DNA of 64,000 nucleotides. It comes from Cheiracanthium punctorium. Lineage: Eukaryota > Arthropoda > Arachnida > Araneae > Cheiracanthiidae. The position numbers were made by a program, and so were the translations under genes. Location: assembly GCA_038373885.1 (NCBI GenBank), contig JAWZYV010010320.1, positions 62,001 to 126,000 on the forward strand, in the 5' to 3' direction. Below are positions 1 through 11,790 of this stretch, piece by piece. The number at the start of each line of letters is the position of its first letter. Within the stretch, counting starts at the first letter, position 1. Under the pieces are notes generated by a model, which was not told the DNA's origin, did not search any database, and saw only the letters and a program-made list of their open reading frames with translations.

Positions 1-288
1 GCTATTGCTAGCAGATAATTGTTTTCTCCAACTTATACCCTTATATCTAAACCCCCGGTCTATGCAGTTAGTCCTCTTTTATCAGGTTTTCACCCTCTTA
101 AAAAAGTACTTGAACGTAAGTTATATTTCTTATGTTGGTTTCAAATTTAAAATATACTTCCCCGTAAATGTGAATCTTGTCATGTATAATAATAACTTCT
201 CTTTCGTCTTTCTAAATTAGTTTTTTTTTCTTTTTTCGAAAAGCTATCCAATTATCAACAAACCTAAAATAGGGAATTTGGATATTAT
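1..288. other. AT-rich sequence, nothing recognised
   Basis: No coding signature, inverted repeat or copy elsewhere in the window was seen here. A 71-codon open frame at 5-220 has no recognisable family and an AT-driven composition, so I do not treat it as a gene. Confidence 0.5.
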
Positions 289-564
289 CCCATTTATGCC
301 TAGCGTCCCTTTTTTGGGACGGCATTTTCGCTATTAGTCGAAAACATTATTTATTTTTGCTAGCCTTTATTCATGAGTATTGAGCCTCAACTCTACAAAA
401 TATTTTAACATGACCCAGTAGGATGTTGATATTTCGATTTTTATGCATAATGATTTTAAAAGAAATCATCCCTTGTTCAAGAAGTTGACATCAGAAATTT
501 ATCTATTATTTCTGTTATCAGTAAAAATCGAAGAAAGTCGCAAAAGTATCCAGGCACAAATGGG
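289..564 (+). mobile_element. TTAA-type MITE family M1, copy a
   Basis: This is a 276-bp non-autonomous DNA element. It starts CCCATTTATGCCTAGCGTCC and ends with the imperfect inverse, GGCACAAATGGG. Sister copies are flanked by TTAA, the target of piggyBac-superfamily transposases, and terminal CCC...GGG also fits that group. This copy is flanked on both sides by TTAT (285-288 and 565-568) instead of TTAA. It carries no transposase. The inner part has a short hairpin (TCCCTTTTTTGGGA). Assignment to piggyBac rests on target site and ends only. Confidence 0.85.
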
Positions 565-3080
565 TTATATGAATATTTTTTTTTGTGTATGTGTGTATTT
601 GCATATTATTTTTATAATTCATTAAATATGACAGAAGTTCTCAATTTTTGTGAAAAAGTTATGTGCATTAAATTGCTTAGAGCATTTATTTTTATTAACT
701 AGCTGCGTGCCCGTTCTTCGCACGGTAGGAAACGAAAATTTTCCTTAGTACATGTGTAATTCGAATTTATTCGTGATGTGGAATTTAAAAAAAAAGAGCA
801 AAATTATTTGTATCTTCCTGTAAAGTTTGCGTCATGAGTACTAACATGGCATCATTGCAGTATAAGGACTCAAAAAATTACGTCAGTGTCATTCAGTATC
901 AAAAAAGTGGAAAGCTTAATGGTTTGCAGAGAACTCCTGGTTTTCAAAATGTCTTATTTCTACATCATACTGTTTTTTAGGCTCAAGTTGTAGCATTCAA
1001 TACCTAAGACATTACATGAAATGGACAACCATTTATTTCTTTCCGAACATGTACCATATGAGGAAAGTATTGTAATCATGAAAAAATTCGACTTCGAGAT
1101 TTTGGTGTATTGACACGTTTTGAGGTCTTCTGAATTCATTTATGCTATTTTCAAGAGATGTTTTTAAAATAGCTGCGCACCCGCTCTTCATACGGGAAGA
1201 AGCGAATATTTTACTACTAAAATCATATCCGCATGTGAAAAACAGAATTACATTTTTAAAAAAGTTCAAGTAATCTCCTCTGTTGAAATTACTGTGGAAT
1301 ATATTAACGCAAATTAGAATTATTTTTCGTTAAGTTGGTTGTAAGACAACCGTTGAAAAAGGATAAACACTTTTAATCTCATGAAATATTTATTAACGTG
1401 GTATATTGTCATTTATTCATATTATCCTTACAAATCTAATAATACTACCTATTAGGTACATTAATACTATCTATCTTCGCTTCTCCCTCTTCAAGGCTCG
1501 TTTAAAAGAAACAGCTTAGATTATTTGGCCCCAATGGGATCTTTTGATTCTACGGCGATTCTTTGCAATTTACGCATTAGCAAAATAATAATCATTTCAC
1601 ATAATGGTTGCCATTAAATAAACTCTCCATATATATTTAATTTATACATAGTTTTATAAGATTGGCGTATTTAGCACCGCAAACCATTTCATCTTACCGT
1701 GGGGAGAAAATATCCAAGGGGTGCCATTTTAAATATGCATGTATCTAATATAGCGATATCTTTTATATCCTCCATAGTCCTGTGTCCTGAAAAACACCAA
1801 ACTGTGTAATCTCGAGGAGCTACTTATTCCCGCTTTAAGTGTGGCAGGGCGTAAGAGTTGCAGAGTTTACAAATTTCACTAATTTTTTTAATTTATGACG
1901 TCACTGTTTGACTGCCGTAAAGGATACCCCGGTTGGTTGAGGGAGTTAATTTCGATATTTCGCATAGTAGTTTTCAAACGGTATCATTAAAACTTTGCGT
2001 TATGTAGGGCCTTTATGGAGGAACGTAATTCAACGTTAAAATAAAACTATACTCGTAACCTGCATGCATATGTTAGGCAACGCCTGCTCCATAATTAAAT
2101 GTCAAAAATAAAAATAGTAAATAGAAAAATTTTAATATATCGCGCTTTGAAACGAACTTTGTAACTTTTAAAATGAACATTTTCAGCACCGGGAAGACAT
2201 TTCAATTTTTAAATAAGCACCGGATTAAAGTACCACTTATAATAATAATAATAATCGTGAATTAGTTTATTTCACAGTAAATTTTAATCAAAATATCGTC
2301 TCCCTGTTTTGAAAATAGAGCTGGAATAAATGAGTTAAAATTATGGCGTAATTTTTACGTATCTTAAAGCATTTGACGTCATAGATCCTCACTTGCGAAT
2401 TGAAATTTGTATATCCCATTTAAAAACTCGATTGGTTGAAAAAACCCTTTTTTCTAATCCTTTCTGTGGCAACAACCGAACATAAATTCTCGTGCCGTGA
2501 TCGCAATGTAATGAATGGCGTAAGATCACGTTGATGCTATTAAATTCTAAACATTAGGCTGCATTAAAATTCGTAAAAAATCATCTAATTTACATAATTT
2601 TTTCTTTTTTATTTTAAAAGAGGGAGAAAAGAATGTTTCATGATTTGTCAAAATATCAAAAAGTTATGACGGATAGAATTCAAGATGCGACATTTAAAAA
2701 AATATTTTACGAAAAAATTCGCCGAAGCATATGCTTAGTAAAAAAATTCCTAAAAATCGGTAAATCATGTTACGTATTCAGAACAAACTGTTTTTAAAAG
2801 AAAATTTTCTCCTCTATCCGATGATACAAATGCCGTTTTGCTGCGAGCATAATTTCCGCCGTTATTACGAATTAGGTGAGAAAAAATGCCAAAAATCGCA
2901 TAAAACATAAAATAAAAAAAATTCTAGGTCGAATTTTGAAAATATCGCTTCGAGGTGCACAACTACATATTTATATCTTCCCGAGTACCAAATTTGGTGT
3001 TTCTAGGTGTAGCCGTTCGTCCGTAACGCTGCCGACAGACAGACACACACACAGATACCTTCTTTTATAATAAGTAGAGA
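565..3080. repeat. Decayed dispersed repeats (CTAGCTGCGTGCCCG type)
   Basis: Two related segments start near 699 (ACTAGCTGCGTGCCCGTTC) and 1169 (TAGCTGCGCACCCGCTC). The stretch ends near 3025-3080 with a GACAGACAGACACAC run followed by an AT-rich tail, as many arthropod retroelement or Helitron-like repeats do. A related piece near 1640-1720 resembles 55200-55310. Nothing in between encodes a recognisable protein. The class is uncertain. Confidence 0.45.
1036..1165 (+). repeat. Terminal fragment of the TTCCGAACA element
   Basis: About 130 bp match the first part of the inverted-pair element at 40037-40867, including the hairpin formed by CTTTCC and GGAAAG around GTACCAT, then the shared segment TCATGAAAAAATTCGACTTC. 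The rest of the element is absent, so this is a truncated copy lying inside the older repeat. Confidence 0.75.
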
Positions 3081-3419
3081 TATACTTATTGAAAAAATTA
3101 AGAGAAAACTATTCTTTCGAACCTGTAATGCCGTTTTTCTTTAATGCGGAACTTGATGTAGAGAAACCAGTTTTACAGGCATTGTTCGGTTCTTGAAAAC
3201 CTATATCCCCTTTGACTGTGGCGACAAACTTGGAGAGCGTTTGGTAACTTGGCGAGAAAAATGAAGCTTTTTGAAAGATATTTCCTGTCTATCTTTATAA
3301 GGAAGGAAATTGCACGGCATTTTCCAGAAATTTCTATATGACGACGTGAAACTACAAAAGAGACACAGAGCTAACAGTTACAGTCCAGGTGTTTAAATGT
3401 TGAAATTTTAACTAAAAGC
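3081..3419. other. Unassigned spacer
   Basis: I saw no open frame, repeat or structural signal that I can name in this stretch. Confidence 0.4.
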
Positions 3420-3720
3420 TTTGTAAATAACACACTTGTATAAAAACAGTGCAGTACGTAAATTTCGAAGGATGCAAACAAATTAAAATATTTATACAAA
3501 TTAAAATAGAGTAGAATGTAAATTTCAGAGAATACTTGCAAAATAACACGCCTACATAAAAAAAGTTAATTTCGTAGGGTGAGCTCAAAGTAAGACATTT
3601 ACATAAACAAAGCTCAGTAGTACGTAAATTTGAATGGGTAAGACCAAAATAATCGCATAAAAGTAGTGCATTACGTACATTTCGGAGGGTACGTAAATAC
3701 TGTATTACTTTTTACATGCG
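3420..3720. repeat. Degenerate tandem repeat, about 60-bp unit
   Basis: Around five diverged units share the core CAGTACGTAAATTTCGAAGG, each followed by an A-rich stretch with CATAAA. Variants occur near 3455, 3510, 3565, 3620 and 3675. Divergence is high, so the array is old. Confidence 0.6.
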
Positions 3721-3810
3721 CGTAATTTACAAGGTTTTTCTTTAATTTTGACCTGCTCTAAACGCTACACCACATTATTTCCTAACGCATTAATATCTTG
3801 CACTCCTCGC

Positions 3811-4132
3811 ACATAAAATCATGTTGCTGTATTTTTTTTTTTTTTTTTTTTTTGCAATTAAGTTTTCGAGGTTATAATGTTTTGTTCCTTATCATTATCC
3901 ATGAGTACCCGGACGACACTCTGACGTACCAACATGAGGCAAATCACTGAACGTGAAACATAGAACAAAACATAAAATCATGTTGCTGTACCTCTTTTGC
4001 AATAAAGTTTTCGAGGTTACAATGTTTTGTTCCTTATCATTATTCGTGAGTACCTGACGTTCCGGAGGACACTCTTACGTACCAGCATGAGGCAGATCAT
4101 TGAAGGTGAAACATAGAACAAAACATAAAATC
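3811..4132. repeat. Tandem duplication, about 160-bp unit, two copies plus start of a third
   Basis: The phrase ACATAAAATCATGTTGCTGT begins units near 3811 and 3973, and a partial third starts near 4122. Each unit continues with GTTTTCGAGGTTA, TTTTGTTCCTTATCATTAT and ACATAGAACAAAACATAA. The first unit also has a run of about 25 T at its poly-T tract (3829-3853). Confidence 0.85.
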
Positions 4133-4291
4133 ATCCTTACGTCAAAGAAACCCATTTCTTTCACAAAAGTCTATTTATGAAGCGATTGAGGTAGAGTTAA
4201 AATACTAAATTACTTCACGATGTGATCGTAATTAGTACTTGGAGTACAAAGCATCACAATACAGAGGAACGGAGCAATTTGTGAGACAAAA

Positions 4292-4788
4292 TACAGGATG
4301 GGCGAAAAGTCCTTGGCACATTTCAGAAAATAATATATAAAATATTTGCCATAAAAAAGTTCAGCTTGCGGTCACTTATTTAAAAGAATGTTAATTTTTT
4401 TTTTTTTAATCAACAGAAAATTTCGAACTGCTGACGAAAGAAGGCGCCACAGGACCAAAAATCCATATAATGACTTTCCATATGAAAAACTTTTAATTGT
4501 TACCCTTACAGAGCGAGTTCCTTGTTACCAAATTTCGATATAGGCACCTTTCGTAGCTCGTGTCACATTTAGGCGATACTTGATCTTATTCCACGTGCTT
4601 GTCAACATGGATTGTGGAATATTCTCAATGACTTCGATGATCCTTCTTGAGCTGGGTAATGTCGGTCATTTTCGAAGCGAAGACTTTGTCCTTGATTTAT
4701 CCACACAAGAAAAAATCAAGCAGAGTTAAATCTGGAGACCTAGGTGGTCATACTACTAATGTGTCAAGGACTTTTAGCCCACCCTGTA
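4292..4788. mobile_element. Mariner-type MITE with TACAGGATGGGC ends
   Basis: The left end TACAGGATGGGCGAAAAGTC is matched inversely by the right end, which reads GACTTTTAGCCCACCCTGTA with mismatches. TA at both ends fits the Tc1/mariner target. The 497-bp body has no intact transposase frame. The next element (TTAA-type, at 4798) begins only a few bases downstream. Confidence 0.75.
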
Positions 4789-4797
4789 TTACTTTAA

Positions 4798-5275
4798 CCC
4801 TTTAAAGCGCAGTGTTCCTGCTCTGGGAACACCCAATTCTGACGTTTTGACTGTTGCCCGTCACGAAGAATAGATTTGATTTCTATAAAAATAGTTGCGA
4901 GTGACATGGCTCCACGAGAATCCTTTACTTTTTAGAATGTCATTTCCCGTAAAAAAATTGTCCCGATTATTTTTAACAGCCCTGACATGTGCTTAAAAAT
5001 GGAAGAATGCGAGACCAGCTCAATAGATTGCTAAATGCTGAAAAAAGGGCAGCAGTTGCCATCGCTCGACTTAACTACCAGCAAGATGGCGAATGATCGA
5101 AACGTTCAAACGACAGCTGGCTGTGCCGCACAGCCAGCTGTCGTCAAAAAAGGGTCTCTAGATCTGTGGCAAGCGATGAACGTTTCGATCATCCGCCATC
5201 TTGCTGGTAGTTAAGTCGAGCGATGGCAACGGCTGTCCTTTTTTCAGCATTGGGAAAGAGTTGCGCCTCAGAGGG
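4798..5275. mobile_element. TTAA-type palindromic MITE family M2, copy a
   Basis: This 478-bp element is flanked by TTAA at 4794-4797 and 5276-5279. It begins CCCTTTAAAGCGCAGTG and ends GCGCCTCAGAGGG. The right half (about 5040-5255) is a long hairpin: arms carrying TCGACTTAACTACCAGCAAG and its inverse surround a centre of CAGCTGGCTGTGCCGCACAGC. It has no transposase. It holds an uninterrupted site ATTTTTAACAGC near 4970-4981 that serves as the empty-site control for the nested copy at 37339. Confidence 0.88.
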
Positions 5276-5659
5276 TTAAATTTATAATAGTAAAGCCAAA
5301 CACAAATTCATTAAAAATTATATGATGAAACCGCATCACACGTTCCATGTTTCGTGTTAATTACAGTGAAACGTTCATGCGTGACCACCTCTGTTAAGCA
5401 ACCACTTCTTTCAGCGACAAATTTTTATGGCACCAAATTTTTTACTCTATCTACTTGATGTTGAAAGATTCTCTACAATGGACCACACAACCATCCATAA
5501 GCGACCGGATCAGGATCTCAGAGCCAAACTTTTCTTGCATTTTTTCGGAAGTAAATCAAGCGAAAACCACATTCCAAACCAATCTTTCTACTGCAAACTG
5601 ACTGCATGTAAAAGTGCACTTAACACGTTACGCACGCATCTTGTAGGTTAGAGAAGAAA

Positions 5660-5829
5660 CATGTCTAAGGAATGCGTGATTTTACTGTTGGAGCAGCGCA
5701 TTGCTGAGGTTGAGTCACACGGAAAAGGAAATTCGTAAAGGAAATTGGCGGTTGCTTTTGATAGCGGGAAAACGCAAAGCGCAAAATTTAAAGAAAATAT
5801 ATTTCGTTGTGGCAAATTCATATTATCAG
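5660..5829 (+). pseudogene. Tigger/pogo transposase N-terminal fragment
   Basis: Reading from the ATG at 5660 gives MSKECVILLLEQRIAEVE, then SHGKGNS, a TAA stop, and in the same frame RKLAVAFDSGKTQSAKFK before another stop. The order (LxLEQRI..., GK..., RKLA..F..GKTQ) resembles the first helix-turn-helix of Tigger/pogo transposases. It would have bound the element ends. Only about 55 codons remain and there is no DDE catalytic domain, so it is a dead relic. Confidence 0.65.
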
Positions 5830-5906
5830 GATAAAAGATCTTTCGTCATATGCAAAAAATTAAAAATACTCTTAGAGACAGAAAAATAAAAGCAATTAAA
5901 AAATTC

Positions 5907-6330
5907 TAAATATTTTCTTAAAATTAAAATTTAAAAATTATATTTGTACATTATTTATACTTTATTTCTAAATATTTTCTAAAAATTTAAATGTTAAAAT
6001 TTGGTTTGTATCTTACTTATACTTTATTTCTAAATATTTTCTTAAAATTTAAATTTTAAAATTATATTTGTATATTATTTATACTTTATTTCTAAATATT
6101 TTCTAAAAATTTAAATGTTAAAATTATATTTGTATCTTATTTATACTTTATAAATATTTTCTTACAATTTAAATTTTAAAATTATGTTTGTATCTAACTT
6201 ATACTTTATTTATAAACATTTTCTTAAAATTTAAAATTTAAAATTATGTTTGTATCTAACTTATACTTTATTTCTAAATATTTTCTTAAAATTTAAATTT
6301 TAAAATTATGTTTGTATGTTACTTTATGTT
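5907..6330. repeat. 62-bp AT-rich tandem array, about seven units
   Basis: TAAATATTTTCT recurs at 5907, 5969, 6031, 6093, about 6150, 6213 and 6275, giving a 62-bp period with one unit 5 bp shorter. Each unit continues AAATTTAAA...TTGTATCTTATTTATACTTTAT. The array lies wholly inside the Tigger remnant. Confidence 0.88.
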
Positions 6331-6599
6331 TAGTATGCACTTTTATAAATGACGAAAGAAATAACATTTTCATCATTTTTCATTCCTTTGGGATCAAATG
6401 TTCATACTTATTTCGATGACCACCTCTCTTAACGACCGTTTTTTCATGGAACGTTTGATGGTCGCTCCCGAGAATTTCCACTGTATATCAATTTCCTTTT
6501 GATGCAACATTAGTTTCTGTAATCTGAAATTGTTAAACTTTAAAGAAATAATTGCATGTTTCTGTTACTTCTTTGTCTGTTGTTTGCGCTAGAGATGCA

Positions 6600-6850
6600 T
6601 TAAATCTATTCAAACTAAAAGCGAGTTCCCCCAAGCGTGTAGTAAACGTCCAATTCTCGGGAAATCATGACGCCCTCTCTACAGCTACCTGTTTATCGAC
6701 TGAAGAATCTGGGTGAATATAGGAAAATAAGAAATTCTTGCTTTATTTGTCCACTTGAAAATCAATTTGCCCGTCATTTTTAAAGAGTCTTTTAAAAGAT
6801 ATAGCCGCCCACTGATCCATTTTGATTTAATATCCACAGAAAAGTTGTAA
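6600..6850. repeat. Dispersed repeat, pair of 11546-11770
   Basis: Shared blocks with 11546-11770 include CCAAGCGTGTAGTAAA, CTACAGCTACCTGTTTATCG and TCTTTTAAAAGATATA in the same order. No protein is evident. The family is unknown. Confidence 0.65.
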
Positions 6851-7620
6851 AGTAGACAAATATTGAAAATCCGAGCGCTTTTGAAACTCTTTTACTGCAT
6901 TACATACATTTTTTTTTATTTATTGTATGTGTTAATCATATCACGTTATTCCAAATTTGAATGTTTTACACACTTGTTTGATGTAAATGAAGAATCGTAC
7001 TTGTAAATAATCGCAAAAAATTTTCAATAGTCAGATTTTTCACGGAAAAAAAAGGATTTCGAACAGCACTATATTAATTTGATTTTAATTAGTCTCGTGT
7101 GTTACCTTTTGCAGCAAGAATTTTACGAATATCTCTTTTTTTTCTTAGAAATTTTGGTAAGCTACCCTCCATAGAATATGAATTTTAGAAAATTCTTTCT
7201 TACAAATATCACCTGCAGGCCAAATTTCATATGATTACCTTCATCAGTTTCGGCTTGGCAAAATATTGACACACGAAAAAAACTATGGTACAACTTGGAT
7301 ATTTGGCACAAATGGTGACTTTTCATTCCCCGGTAATTCTTTGGTGATTTACGCATGCGTATATAATCGATAATATTTGCTCCACTATGGTGCCACATTA
7401 AAACAGTTCTCCATATTTTCCTAGGGAATGCAATCCCTGCCCCGCGGGATCGGGATCCTGCTGGATCCCGCACAAATCTTTGGGGGACTAGTCTCGCGGG
7501 ATTAAGACCGTAAAAAGACCGACACATGACTTCCTTGCACGTTTATTAAATCAAAAATGTTTTCTACGCACTTCCTCTAAACTTATTTGTTTGAAAGAGA
7601 TAAAATATCAATAATAGTAA
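6851..7620. other. Unassigned region with a GC-rich patch
   Basis: Mostly AT-rich. A short patch near 7435-7510 is rich in GGATCC/GGGATC words (GCGGGATCGGGATCCTGC). It gives a minus-strand open frame at 7162-7527, but I recognise no domain in it and do not call it a gene. Confidence 0.4.
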
Positions 7621-7679
7621 GGTTTAGCGATTTCTAGCCAAATATTTCGATATCGCCAAGCTGAGTTCAATTTGAAAGA

Positions 7680-8230
7680 TTTCCTTCTGACACTTTATTT
7701 GGCGATATTTCACCAAAAGCCGACAAACAAGAGGTAGTTTCCGAGATTTTGGGGATAGCCAAAGTGGTCATTGACCACAGACTTTCAATGAATTGAATGC
7801 ATCCATAAACCTTAATGTATTTAAAGTCATTTGGCTCACCCTGTAAATAAATTCCCAGTCGATTGCTGTCAATAAATATATTGGAAACAGTTAGATATTA
7901 TAATATAGTTCTAAATACAAAAGTTCAAAATGCTACGGGCTAAAGTTTTAGAGTTATACAAAATACAAAATAATTTTTGGCGCCAAATTTGGCGATATTT
8001 CGTTGAAACTCGTCAATGTCGACGACATTTGGCGAGATTTGAAGCATGGACCAACAATGACATATAATCGCCAAATTTGGCGATATTTCGCCAAAACTCG
8101 CCAAGAAGATGACAAATGGCGATACTTTGGGCATGGACCAAATGACTGACTATCGCCAAATTTGGCGACATTTCGGCAAAGCTCGCCAGGGTCGAGGACA
8201 GACGGCAAGATTTTGGGCATGTACGAAACA
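7680..8230. repeat. Tandem repeat with GGCGATATTTCGCC motif, about 85-90-bp unit
   Basis: Three clear units begin at about 7980, 8070 and 8153 with CGCCAAATTTGGCGA, followed by ATTTCG..AAACTCG and GGCATGGACC. A more diverged relative is near 7700. Each unit start is a short perfect palindrome. The three overlapping minus-strand open frames here are products of the repeat. Confidence 0.8.
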
Positions 8231-8239
8231 ATGACTGTC

Positions 8240-9310
8240 TACAATAGTATTATATTGAAGATGTCCATAGACATTAAAGTACTGAAATTCTTTTCGGTGG
8301 TCCTGTAAATAAACTCTCCAGTACATTGGAACCAAAAATCGAGATGCACCACTAGATGTTACAACAATCTTATATATGAAATTTCATAATAGTTTTGAGA
8401 TTTGAGAGTTAAATATGCACACACGTACACTCACTTTTGGCATAGTTCTTGAGGGAGGCACGTGACCGTGGTCGGACCATTACCTAACTTATGTGGTAGG
8501 ACGGTATTGTGCTTGAAATGGATGAATGCCCCTAAAATTGCCATTGACCGTAATGTATTGGAAATCTTTTGAGTTCCGAATGAATCTTATCATTTACAGT
8601 TCCTGTAGCAGAACTGTAAATGATAAAGACACTTTTTTTAATGGAGAAATTCATTTTCTAACTCTTTACAGCATATATCACTTCTGAGTCGTTTGAAATA
8701 GTCCAATACCTCTAAAAAACGCTTTGATGAATTTCGGCCCATAGAGCGTAATGTATTTCGCATCTTTTAGGCGGTTCTGTAGATAAACTATCCAGTCGAA
8801 TGGAACCGAAAGGGGAGGTGCACAACTAGATGTTACAACTATCGTAAATATGAAGTTTCGACATTCTACGCCTAATAGTTTTGGAGATATGCGAGTTTAA
8901 TGAATTTCGGCCCATTGAGCGTAATGTATTTCGAATCTTTTGGGTGGTCCTGTACATAAACTATCCATTCGATTGCGACCGAAAGGGGAGGTGCACAACT
9001 AGATCATAGAACAATCCTGAATATCAAATCTCAACATTCTACGACCAATAGTTTTTGAGATTTGCGAGTTACATACATACGTACGTACGTACAGACGGCA
9101 TGGAAAAACTGGCCACAATAGACTCGCCGCTGGTCAAAATGAGTTGCAGACGCGTTTATATGATCGTGCATGCTAGCCTACGATGAGATGCATCGAAAAA
9201 ATTCTTAAAATTAAATTTAGAGGTAGTCAAAATCGGTTTTTTCGTCGAAATTTGGCCCCCAAAATTTTTCGGGATCACATTACTTCCTTATACTACGTAC
9301 AAGGAAGTAA
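8240..9310. repeat. Dispersed repeat family G, several copies in tandem
   Basis: At least three units (about 8240-8420, 8725-8900, 8901-9085) share CGTAATGTATT, GGTCCTGTAAATAAACTCTCCAG and CACAACTAGATGTTACAAC, and end in TTTTGAGATTTGCGAGTTA. Single copies occur near 30270 and 59870-60080. The block ends with a small hairpin, ATTACTTCCTTATACTACG / AAGGAAGTAAT, near 9282-9316. Confidence 0.75.
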
Positions 9311-9316
9311 TAATAA

Positions 9317-9839
9317 TTTATTCAAGATGCAAGATGAAATGTAAGAGTTTGATAATAATTCAGGATAATAATATTTGAATTACATTATTTAATTTTCAAT
9401 CGTTAATTTAATTCCGTACTTTTCAAGTAACATGTTCCATAACATTTTTTATTTATTTTCTTAATGTTTATAATCAGAGCATTTATTTATATAAAGAGAT
9501 AAATCTTCACTTCACTCTACTTAGGCAGCTATTTCCTTTTGTCTGCCATGATTAAAAATCAGCTCTATGATTTTTTTTTAGCAGTAATGTGCTATTTTGC
9601 TTAGTACGAGAATTTTTTCTACGCTATTTCGTCTACACGATCTTGTCGGCAAATTTCGCAGATATGAACTGTCGCGGAGAAGAATTTTCAAATGTGATTG
9701 CCAGATGAAGTGGAGAGGGGTGGAGCGTTAATAAAATACTGAAAGTAGCACAACTCTTGCAATTTCTGATAATGGATCGCTAAATTTGGTGCCAAAACGC
9801 GACAATTTATTATAAATATATTTCGAGTATAGTTAGAAA
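9317..9839. other. Unassigned spacer
   Basis: AT-rich sequence; no repeat, open frame or RNA signal was recognised. Confidence 0.4.
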
Positions 9840-10890
9840 ACGCCTCGCAAATATTGTAAAATAGTTTTAGTAGAAGAATTTTATATAGATTTTAACTCCA
9901 AAGAAGTGTTTTATAGAACAGAGAAGACAAACTCGTAGATTATGATACACTTTCCAAATGGTATTTATAAATTTGAAGGACAGTTTGATTACGCCTGGCG
10001 AAAATTGTTAAACAGTTTTGGTAGGAGATTTTAATATAGATTTGTATTCCGAAGAAGTGTTTTATGGAACAAGGAAGGAAAACACAGTACACTCATGAAT
10101 TGTGATGCAGGTTCCAAAAAGTATTTAAAATGTCTACGTGATATAGCTGGAATATTCCTGGCGAAGAATGTAAAACAATTTCAGTTGGCGATTTTAATAT
10201 AGATTTCTATTCCAAAGATGTGCTTTATGGTACAAGAAAGAGTTGATGCCTATTTTAAAGCCCCCAACCTAAAAAATCCACGCACTTTGCAGTTATGGGT
10301 TTCTAGGAGTTATGCACAAGTTTCAACTCTCCTAAAACAACTAGATGAAAACTAAAGTGATCAAATTAGCGATAAACACACCAGTTAAGAAATTTAAAGA
10401 CACTTAATTATAAAACTACATTAATTGGCAATCCAAAATAACTAAAATTGTAACGGAATTTTGTACTTACATGTTGTTCCAAATCGCCATTTCAATTCTA
10501 AATGACGATTGCCACATTAATATAAAAAATCGTCATGGTAACTGCATATGTTTAATGATCGCCACCTTGGGGAGAGTCAAAGACAAACACGGCCCATTCA
10601 TGGATCATGATGCATATTCCAAGTAATATTTAAAAAGGTGAAGTATAGTTATAATATACTTAGCGAAGATTGTAAAATAGTTTTGGTAGGCAATTTTAAT
10701 ATAGATTTCGATTTCAAAGATGGGTGTTATGGAACAAGGAAGAAAAATACGGACTACTCATGAATAATGATACACTTTCCAACTTAATGGAATAAGGAAG
10801 AAAAATAGAGACGACGCATACATTATGATACGGTTTTAATATATAGCACTTTAGTACGTATTTAAATCTAAAAGTGTGTCAGATTTTCTT
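9840..10890 (+). repeat. Tandem pieces encoding a GDFNID-like motif
   Basis: Four diverged units of about 150 bp occur near 9860, 10015, 10165 and 10675. Each has GATTTTAATATAGATTT (or a variant) followed by GTGTTTTATGGAACAAGGAA. Translated locally, units give LVGDFNIDLYSEE, SVGDFNIDFYSKD, VLVGNFNIDFDF and VLVEEFYIDFNS. GDFN is the usual signature of endonuclease/exonuclease/phosphatase domains in LINEs and related elements. The units are joined by frame-breaking spacers, and 10250-10620 is an unrelated insert. The 10740-10890 part matches, inverted, 23330-23460 and 36310-36450. Confidence 0.6.
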
Positions 10891-11063
10891 CCACCCCCAC
10901 CCCCACCCTCTTTTTTTCGATCAGCATTCATAACTACTTTGTTCACGCTTAGATGATAAGTTTGCACTGAATAATATCCTGAGACTATACCGTTTAGCTA
11001 AAAAAAAGGTTGTGGATATAATGCTAGCACTATGAAATAGTGACAGAGTAATTATTATTACTG

Positions 11064-11275
11064 TTAGGTTGGTGCATAATTATGAGGCCGTTTTTTGGCG
11101 TGCTATTTCTTAATAAAAATTTACAATAATTTTAATTAATCATTTTTTAATTCATGTATATTCTCTTACGTAGATTCTCTGACGGGAATTATTTATTTAA
11201 TTTAGTCAAATAATTTAACTAATTAATAAACTCAATAACAATTTACAATCGCCTTATAATTATGCACCATCCCAA
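11064..11275. mobile_element. Small mariner MITE (MADE1-like ends)
   Basis: The left end TTAGGTTGGTGCATAATTAT pairs with the right end, whose inverse is TTGGGATGGTGCATAATTAT. Ends of this kind (TTAGGTTGGTGC) belong to Hsmar1/MADE1-like mariners. The 212-bp AT-rich body has no coding content. TA follows the right end; the left TA has mutated. Confidence 0.75.
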
Positions 11276-11545
11276 TATTAGTTTTCACACAATTAGTTCC
11301 TCTATCTCTTATTTTAAATGTAAAACAAAATTTACAAATTTTTAAACTCAAAAGATAATATTGGGGCCCCCCTTTTTCTTCGGGGACCCGGCGCTTGCCT
11401 CTAATGCCCTTCCAGAAATCAGCCCCTGCCTCTCACACTCAAGCGAATAATCAAAAGTTTATGTTATACAACGAATCTAAAAAAAAAAAAAAAAAAAAAA
11501 ACCCGGCAATTCTATGCTGGGAAAGCATCTCGAGAATTTCAAATT
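11276..11545. other. Spacer with poly-A tract
   Basis: Contains a run of about 22 A near 11480-11502 and a C/G-rich stretch near 11363-11395. No gene signal. Confidence 0.5.
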
Positions 11546-11770
11546 AAACGAGAATTCTGCCAAGCGTGTAGTAAAAAGCCCGATTCATGGGAGTGAGGGG
11601 GGGGGGTTTAGGATCATGACGCCCCTCACTACAGCTACCTGTTTATCGACTGAGGAATCTCTGTGAATGTAGGGAAGAGGACAAAATTCTTGTTTCTGTT
11701 CTCCATAATCGATCCGGCCGTCACTTTTCTGGGATCTTTTAAAAGATATAATAGGCTACTTGAAAAGTTT
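11546..11770. repeat. Dispersed repeat, pair of 6600-6850
   Basis: Same order of shared blocks as at 6600-6850, in the same orientation. This copy has a run of ten or so G near 11598-11607. Confidence 0.65.
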
Positions 11771-11790
11771 ACATTCAATCGCATATAGAA

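Larger units (their letters stand above)
5362..6485 (+). mobile_element. pogo/Tigger-type element remnant
   Basis: The ends read TACAGTGAAACGTTC at the left and, inverted, TACAGTGGAAATTC at the right; both continue into matching GTGACCACCTC / GAGGTGGTCATCG segments (the latter read on the minus strand). TA at each end fits the pogo target. The element encodes a broken CENP-B-type DNA-binding region at 5660-5829 and is filled on its right side by a 62-bp AT-rich tandem array. A partial sister copy in the other orientation lies at 19657-19960. Confidence 0.75.

Noticed and set aside
7162..7527. 121-residue minus-strand protein
   Set aside because: No motif; part of it comes from a GGATCC-rich patch.
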